24,003 nt of DNA from CADCVT01 sp035940955 (GTDB lineage: Bacteria; Actinomycetota; Thermoleophilia; Solirubrobacterales; Solirubrobacteraceae). Position numbers and translations under genes: made by a program. The DNA is taken from assembly GCA_035940955.1 (NCBI GenBank), contig DASZEJ010000009.1, forward strand, positions 1 to 24,003. Reading direction: 5' to 3'. How positions within the stretch are numbered: the first letter of the stretch is position 1; the number at the start of each line of letters is the position of its first letter. The notes under the pieces are model-generated. The model ran no database searches, was not told where the DNA came from, and saw only the letters and a program-made list of their open reading frames with translations. Positions 21,112 through 24,003 of the stretch are shown in pieces.

Positions 21112-22022
21112 GCGTCGAGCTCGGCGGGGAGCAGCGGCGCGGGGATCGCGCGGTCGTCGGCGTCGGCGACGAGCAGCAGCTCGATCCGGCCCGACGCGCT
21201 CAGCGGCCACACGCCCTCGACCTTGTGCGCCGGCTCCAGCGGCGCGGCGCCCTGCCCGAGCACGCCGATCACCGCGCCGACGAACTCGCCGTCGCGCACC
21301 GGGTCGTCGGTGGCCTCCGCGCACGCCGAGTAGAGGACGCGCCCGTCCGGCAGCGCCGACAGGTCGGTGAACGTGGCCGGCACCCCGTTCAGCTCCGGCA
21401 GGTCGTGGGTCTCGATCGACCGCAGCGCGTCGGGCACGATGGTGCCGTCGGCGGCCAGCGTCGCGAGCGCCGCGGCGAGGTCGAGCACGACGATCGCGTT
21501 GATGCCCTCCGCGCTGTTGCCGCGCTGGGCGATCAGCAGCTCGTCCTCGCACACGGTGGCGCCCTCGACGTTCAGCTGCGCGAAGTGGCGCCCCAGCTCG
21601 CCGTACAGCGGCGCCAGGTCGACCGTCAGGGCCTCGCCGCGCAGCGCGCCGCGCGCGTCGAGCGGCCAGCGGATGCCGCGGTGGCGCGGCGCGGCCGAGC
21701 CCGACCCGAGCCCGAGCAGCGCGCCGTGGGGCGCGCCTTCGTGCGGCGGCAGCACGCACAGCGCCTCCAGGTCCGGCTTGTGCTGCTTGCGCGCGACCGG
21801 GTCGTTCGGCAGCGGCTCGCCCGGCAGCGCGAGCAGGCGCCCGGGCGCGCCGCCCTCGCGCGGGAACACGCCGAGCCCCGCCTCGTCGTCGACGACGACG
21901 TACAGCCACGCGCCCGGCGCGGCGATGCCGCTCGCCGCCGAGACGTGCGCCGGGACGGGCTCGCCCGGCGCGCGCGCGAGCGTCAGCTCGCGCAGGACCC
22001 GCGGCCGGACCGCCGCGTTCAC
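21099..22022 (-). CDS. DUF6929-like beta-propeller protein
   Basis: Protein of 307 residues from GTG 22022 with no signal peptide. Features recalled from proteins annotated as DUF6929 are DDEAGLGVFPREGG, the KPDLEALCVLPP...GALLGLGSGSAAPRHRGIRWPL block, INVEG-type LNVEGATVCEDELLIAQRGNSAEGINAIVVLDL, and FTDLSALPDGRVLYSACAEATDDPVRDGEFVGAVIGVL. The repeating strand pattern suggests a six-bladed propeller related to phytase-like or SMP-30-like folds. The function is unknown. The GTG overlaps the TGA of the upstream thioredoxin-like gene (GTGA, 22019-22022), so they are co-translated. The C-terminal residues overlap the convergent phosphoesterase gene. The family name is from memory and should be tested by a profile search. 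Confidence 0.78.
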   Translation of the reverse strand: MNAAVRPRVLRELTLARAPGEPVPAHVSAASGIAAPGAWLYVVVDDEAGLGVFPREGGAPGRLLALPGEPLPNDPVARKQHKPDLEALCVLPPHEGAPHGALLGLGSGSAAPRHRGIRWPLDARGALRGEALTVDLAPLYGELGRHFAQLNVEGATVCEDELLIAQRGNSAEGINAIVVLDLAAALATLAADGTIVPDALRSIETHDLPELNGVPATFTDLSALPDGRVLYSACAEATDDPVRDGEFVGAVIGVLGQGAAPLEPAHKVEGVWPLSASGRIELLLVADADDRAIPAPLLPAELDAQGS

Positions 22023-22771
22023 GGGGCGGTCCCGGGCGTGAAGCAGACCGCGTGGCACGTCACGCCCGCGCCCACGTCGAGGTCGAGGACGCCCGTCGTG
22101 TGGTGCTCGTGCTCCACCAGCGGGTACGCGCCGGCGTGCTCGACGGCGATCGTGCGGCCGCCGGCGCGCACCTCGCCGCGCCCGGACAGCACCGCCCACA
22201 CGCCGCCCGCCTCGTAGGGCCCCGACCACGCGCCGGCGCGGTCGCGCGTCGGCACGACGACGACCGCGTCCGGGTCGTCCTCCGGCCGCACCGGCGCCAC
22301 GGGCTCGCGCTCGACCCCGAGCAGCTCCTGGATCGCCAGCTCGGTCTCCGCGTACGCGCCCTCGCCGTAGTGGAAGTCGTGCAGCACGTGGCCGCGCTCG
22401 GCCGGCGCCCACAGGTAGCGCGCCGGCCAGCCCTCGTTGTCGTACGCCGTCCACAGCCGCAGGTCGCGGTCGATCAGCACCGGGTGCTCGATCCCCAGCC
22501 GCTCGACCGCCGCGCGCACCTGCGCCTCGTCGCGCGAGGGCTCGAAGCCGGGGGAGTGGACGGACACGACCCGCAGCCCTTCGTCCGCGTAGCGCTCGTG
22601 CCATGCCTTCACGTAGGGCAGCGTCCGCAGCGAGCTGACGCGGCAGAAGTCCCAGAACTCGACGAGCACCGCGCGGCCGCGCTGCTGGTCCATCCGCAGC
22701 GGCGCGACGTTGACCCAGGGGAGCTTCGCGGGGAACGGGGGCGCGGTGATCGTGTCGACGGGCGGCCTCAC
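22019..22771 (-). CDS. Cytosolic thioredoxin-fold protein with DipZ-type C-terminal domain
   Basis: Protein of 250 residues from GTG 22771. The N-terminal part (about 15-150) is a TlpA/AhpC-type thioredoxin fold: AVLVEFWDFCRVSSLRTLPYVKAWHERYADEGLRVVSVHSPGF, then HPVLIDRDLRLWTAYDNEGWPARYLW. The active-site motif is C43-R-V-S46, so the second Cys of CxxC is replaced by Ser. HDFHYGEGAYAETELAIQELL is the usual DipZ-like continuation. The C-terminal part (about 190-250, VWAVLSGRGEVRAGG...GVLDLDVGAGVTCHAVCFTPG) resembles the beta-sandwich at the end of DipZ proteins. There is no signal peptide or membrane domain, unlike DipZ. A monothiol peroxidase, isomerase or glutathionylation-type chemistry is possible. 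TAGCAT lies 9 bases before the GTG. It is in an operon with the DUF6929-like gene. Confidence 0.82.
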   Translation of the reverse strand: MRPPVDTITAPPFPAKLPWVNVAPLRMDQQRGRAVLVEFWDFCRVSSLRTLPYVKAWHERYADEGLRVVSVHSPGFEPSRDEAQVRAAVERLGIEHPVLIDRDLRLWTAYDNEGWPARYLWAPAERGHVLHDFHYGEGAYAETELAIQELLGVEREPVAPVRPEDDPDAVVVVPTRDRAGAWSGPYEAGGVWAVLSGRGEVRAGGRTIAVEHAGAYPLVEHEHHTTGVLDLDVGAGVTCHAVCFTPGTAP

Positions 22772-22837
22772 CGCGCCGGGATGCTACGACGGCCCCGCAA
22801 CTCCGAACCCCCGCGGGTGTCCTACCACCGGCGCCGG

Positions 22838-22843
22838 TAGAGT
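22838..22843 (+). promoter_or_regulatory. -10 box TAGAGT for the secreted unknown
   Basis: TAGAGT lies 41 bases before ATG 22885, giving a leader of about 35 bases with a good ribosome site (GAGGAG, 22873-22878). This contrasts with the leaderless genes of the window. It overlaps a near-palindrome CTACC-n9-GGTAG (22822-22840). Confidence 0.5.
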
Positions 22844-22884
22844 CCCGTCGTCGTCACCCCGTCCAGCCCCCCGAGGAGAGCTTC

Positions 22885-23703
22885 ATGAGGAAGTACTGGG
22901 TCATCGCCGCTGCGGTGGCACTGCTCGGCGCGATCGCCGCCGTCGCGTACGCGCAGCTGCCCGAGCGGACCAACGCCTACACGGTCGGTGGAGCCACGTC
23001 GCCGAACAAGGCCGGCTCGACCAAGAAGCCGGTCCCGATCGGCCTCAACTTCTCGTACACGGTCGCCGAGCAGAGCGGGCTGCGCCCGGCGCCGGTCGAG
23101 AAGTACTCGATCCGCTTCAAGGGCGTGCGCGAGAACAGCGCTCTGTTCCCGGGCTGCCGGTACACGAAGATCAACAACGACCAGGGCACGCACAAGTGCC
23201 CGAAGGGCGCCCTGCTCGGCAAGGGCCGCCTGGTCGCGGTCGCCGGCGCGGAGAGCAACCGCAGCGACAAGAGCATCACCTGCCCGCTGAACGTCGAGGT
23301 GTGGAACGCCGGCAGGGGCAAGGCCTCGATCTACGTCGTGGGCGGCTCCGGCGCGCCGGCCGGCAAGACGACGTCGTGCCCGACGACGACGAACGCCGCG
23401 CTCGACGCGAACTTCGTCCGGGTCGGCAACGAGGTGCGGCTCGAGTTCGGCGTGCCGCTCGTCCCGTTCCGCCAGCAGCTCGGCACGACGGGCACCAAGG
23501 ACGACCCGAACGCGATCGAGGTCTCGGTCGTCGAGGTCTCGTCGACCGTCGCGCGCAAGACCCGCCGGGTCCGCGGCAAGACCCGCGGCTTCTTCGAGGC
23601 CATCGGCGGCTGCGTGCGCGGCACGCGCACGATCTCGGTGGTCTTCCGCAACGAGGACGGCAAGACCGCCACCGCGCAGCGCAAGGCGACCTGCCGCAGG
23701 TAG
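22885..23703 (+). CDS. Secreted hypothetical protein of a Solirubrobacterales-like family
   Basis: Protein of 272 residues with a Sec signal at 1-23 (MRKYWVIAAAVALLGAIAAVAYA). The mature part is basic and beta-rich, with about six Cys (PGCRYTK, HKCPKGALLG, ITCPLNVEVW, SCPTTTNAAL, GGCVRGTRT, ATCRR) that could pair in disulfides. CPKGALLGKGRLVA and KPVPIGLNFSYTV look like the core of paralogous secreted proteins I associate with Thermoleophilia; function unknown. The end (RKTRRVRGKTRGFFEAIGGCVRGTRTISVVFRNEDGKTATAQRKATCRR) is strongly basic. GAGGAG 6 bases before the ATG is one of the best ribosome sites in the window, suggesting high expression. A strong hairpin terminator follows. Confidence 0.85.
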   Translation: MRKYWVIAAAVALLGAIAAVAYAQLPERTNAYTVGGATSPNKAGSTKKPVPIGLNFSYTVAEQSGLRPAPVEKYSIRFKGVRENSALFPGCRYTKINNDQGTHKCPKGALLGKGRLVAVAGAESNRSDKSITCPLNVEVWNAGRGKASIYVVGGSGAPAGKTTSCPTTTNAALDANFVRVGNEVRLEFGVPLVPFRQQLGTTGTKDDPNAIEVSVVEVSSTVARKTRRVRGKTRGFFEAIGGCVRGTRTISVVFRNEDGKTATAQRKATCRR

Positions 23704-23728
23704 CGGCTCGGTCGACCTCCTGACGTGC

Positions 23729-23757
23729 CGAAGGGCGGGCCCTGTGCCCGCCCTTCG
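23729..23757 (+). terminator. Strong intrinsic terminator hairpin after the secreted unknown
   Basis: A perfect 12-bp stem (CGAAGGGCGGGC at 23729-23740 with its complement at 23746-23757) closes a 5-base loop, starting 25 bases after the stop. The following TCGTTACTCT is only weakly T-rich. It is the clearest terminator in the window. Confidence 0.8.
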
Positions 23758-23761
23758 TCGT

Positions 23762-23767
23762 TACTCT
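23762..23767 (+). promoter_or_regulatory. -10 box TACTCT of a probable leaderless last gene
   Basis: TACTCT is 7 bases before ATG 23775 and only 4 bases after the terminator stem. No ribosome site is present. The -35 region would fall inside the terminator hairpin. Confidence 0.5.
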
Positions 23768-23774
23768 GGGCGCC

Positions 23775-24003
23775 ATGACCGGTCGCCAGCGGATCGCGCT
23801 CCTCGCCGTCGCCGCGGTCGTGCTCGTCGCGGGCCTGGTGATCGCGTCGTCCGGGGGCGGCGAGGAGGACGGCGGCTCGGGCGGCGCCGGCACGACGACC
23901 GCGCCCGCCACGGCACCCGAGGCGCGGACGCAGCCGGCCGAGCAGCCGGCCGAGGCGACCCCCGCTCCGCCGCGCGTCGAGACGATCCGCATGCGCGGCG
24001 GCG
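23775..24003 (+). CDS. Membrane-anchored or secreted protein, N-terminal part only
   Basis: The frame is open from ATG 23775 to the window edge (76 complete codons). It begins MTGRQRIALLAVAAVVLVAGLVIASSGGGEEDGG: a basic start, one hydrophobic segment (about 8-24) and then a Gly/Ser/Glu/Thr/Pro/Ala-rich flexible linker (TTTAPATAPEARTQPAEQPAEATPAPP). RVETIRMRGG at the end looks like the first strand of a domain that lies outside the window. There is no lipobox Cys, so a membrane anchor or uncleaved signal is likelier than a lipoprotein. The function cannot be judged. Confidence 0.75.
   Translation, partial: MTGRQRIALLAVAAVVLVAGLVIASSGGGEEDGGSGGAGTTTAPATAPEARTQPAEQPAEATPAPPRVETIRMRGG

Noticed and set aside
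20032..21909. A 625-codon minus-strand frame opposite the metallophosphoesterase.
   Set aside because: Arg-rich shadow; the phosphoesterase motifs on the plus strand are complete and ordered.
1..24003. tRNA, rRNA, CRISPR arrays, insertion sequences and phage genes.
   Set aside because: No sequence resembling these was seen on either strand; the only notable inverted repeat is the dyad at 11434-11541, which encodes no transposase.

Overview
The window is very GC-rich DNA with dense, short-spaced genes, GTG as well as ATG starts and many 4-base start/stop overlaps. Gene content (IspH of the MEP pathway, a WS/DGAT acyltransferase, CaiB and acyl-CoA dehydrogenase enzymes, two secreted subtilases, an AbiEi/DUF559-type protein, and an Ala/Lys/Arg-rich secreted protein of a type I associate with Solirubrobacterales) suggests a chromosomal segment of a high-GC actinobacterium, most plausibly class Thermoleophilia. 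That assignment is inference from protein flavour, not a database match. I see no rRNA, tRNA, CRISPR array, transposase, integrase or phage gene.

Layout. 1-2566 (minus): a Tat-exported flavin amine oxidase followed, with a 4-base overlap, by a secreted SMP-30-like beta-propeller cut by the window edge. 2600-4907 (plus): a three-gene overlapping operon of class II aldolase, PfkB sugar kinase and class I glutamine amidotransferase; then a 151-residue unknown (4951-5406). 5403-8373 (minus): a chain STAS protein, FxsA, HSWG-motif calycin-like protein, HAD hydrolase and dimethylargininase-like enzyme, mostly joined by GTGA overlaps. 8465-10568 (plus): a MIP18/SufT-like Fe-S assembly protein and a subtilase with an Asp where the oxyanion Asn is expected. 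10552-11436 (minus): an AbiEi/DUF559-like protein whose start codon sits on the edge of a 108-bp nested dyad. 11618-14122 (minus): NAD-dependent epimerase then WS/DGAT; divergent from these, an acyl-CoA dehydrogenase, a membrane-anchored M28 peptidase, a second subtilase and IspH (14143-19031, plus). 18976-20019 (minus): CaiB/BaiF CoA-transferase, divergent from a metallophosphoesterase (20041-21111, plus). 21099-22771 (minus): a thioredoxin/DipZ-C-terminal-like protein and a DUF6929-like propeller protein. 22885-end (plus): a secreted unknown, a strong hairpin terminator, and the start of a membrane or secreted protein cut by the window edge.

Functional reading: mostly ordinary chromosomal housekeeping and accessory metabolism (sugar phosphate cleavage, neutral-lipid and acyl-CoA metabolism, isoprenoid synthesis, secreted proteolysis). 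Genome-architecture themes stand out: (i) several genes have a TANNNT-type -10 box 7-8 bases before the start codon, as expected for leaderless mRNAs; (ii) all four convergent gene pairs overlap at their 3' ends, leaving no room for intergenic terminators; (iii) three otherwise good genes lack a canonical start at the expected position. The strongest unexplained sequence structure is the 108-bp dyad at 11434-11541.

No stretch longer than 300 bases lacks a gene. The largest gaps are 11437-11617 (the dyad), 8762-8912 (GC-rich hairpins plus a promoter), 22772-22884 (divergent promoters) and 16367-16468 (leader of a subtilase).
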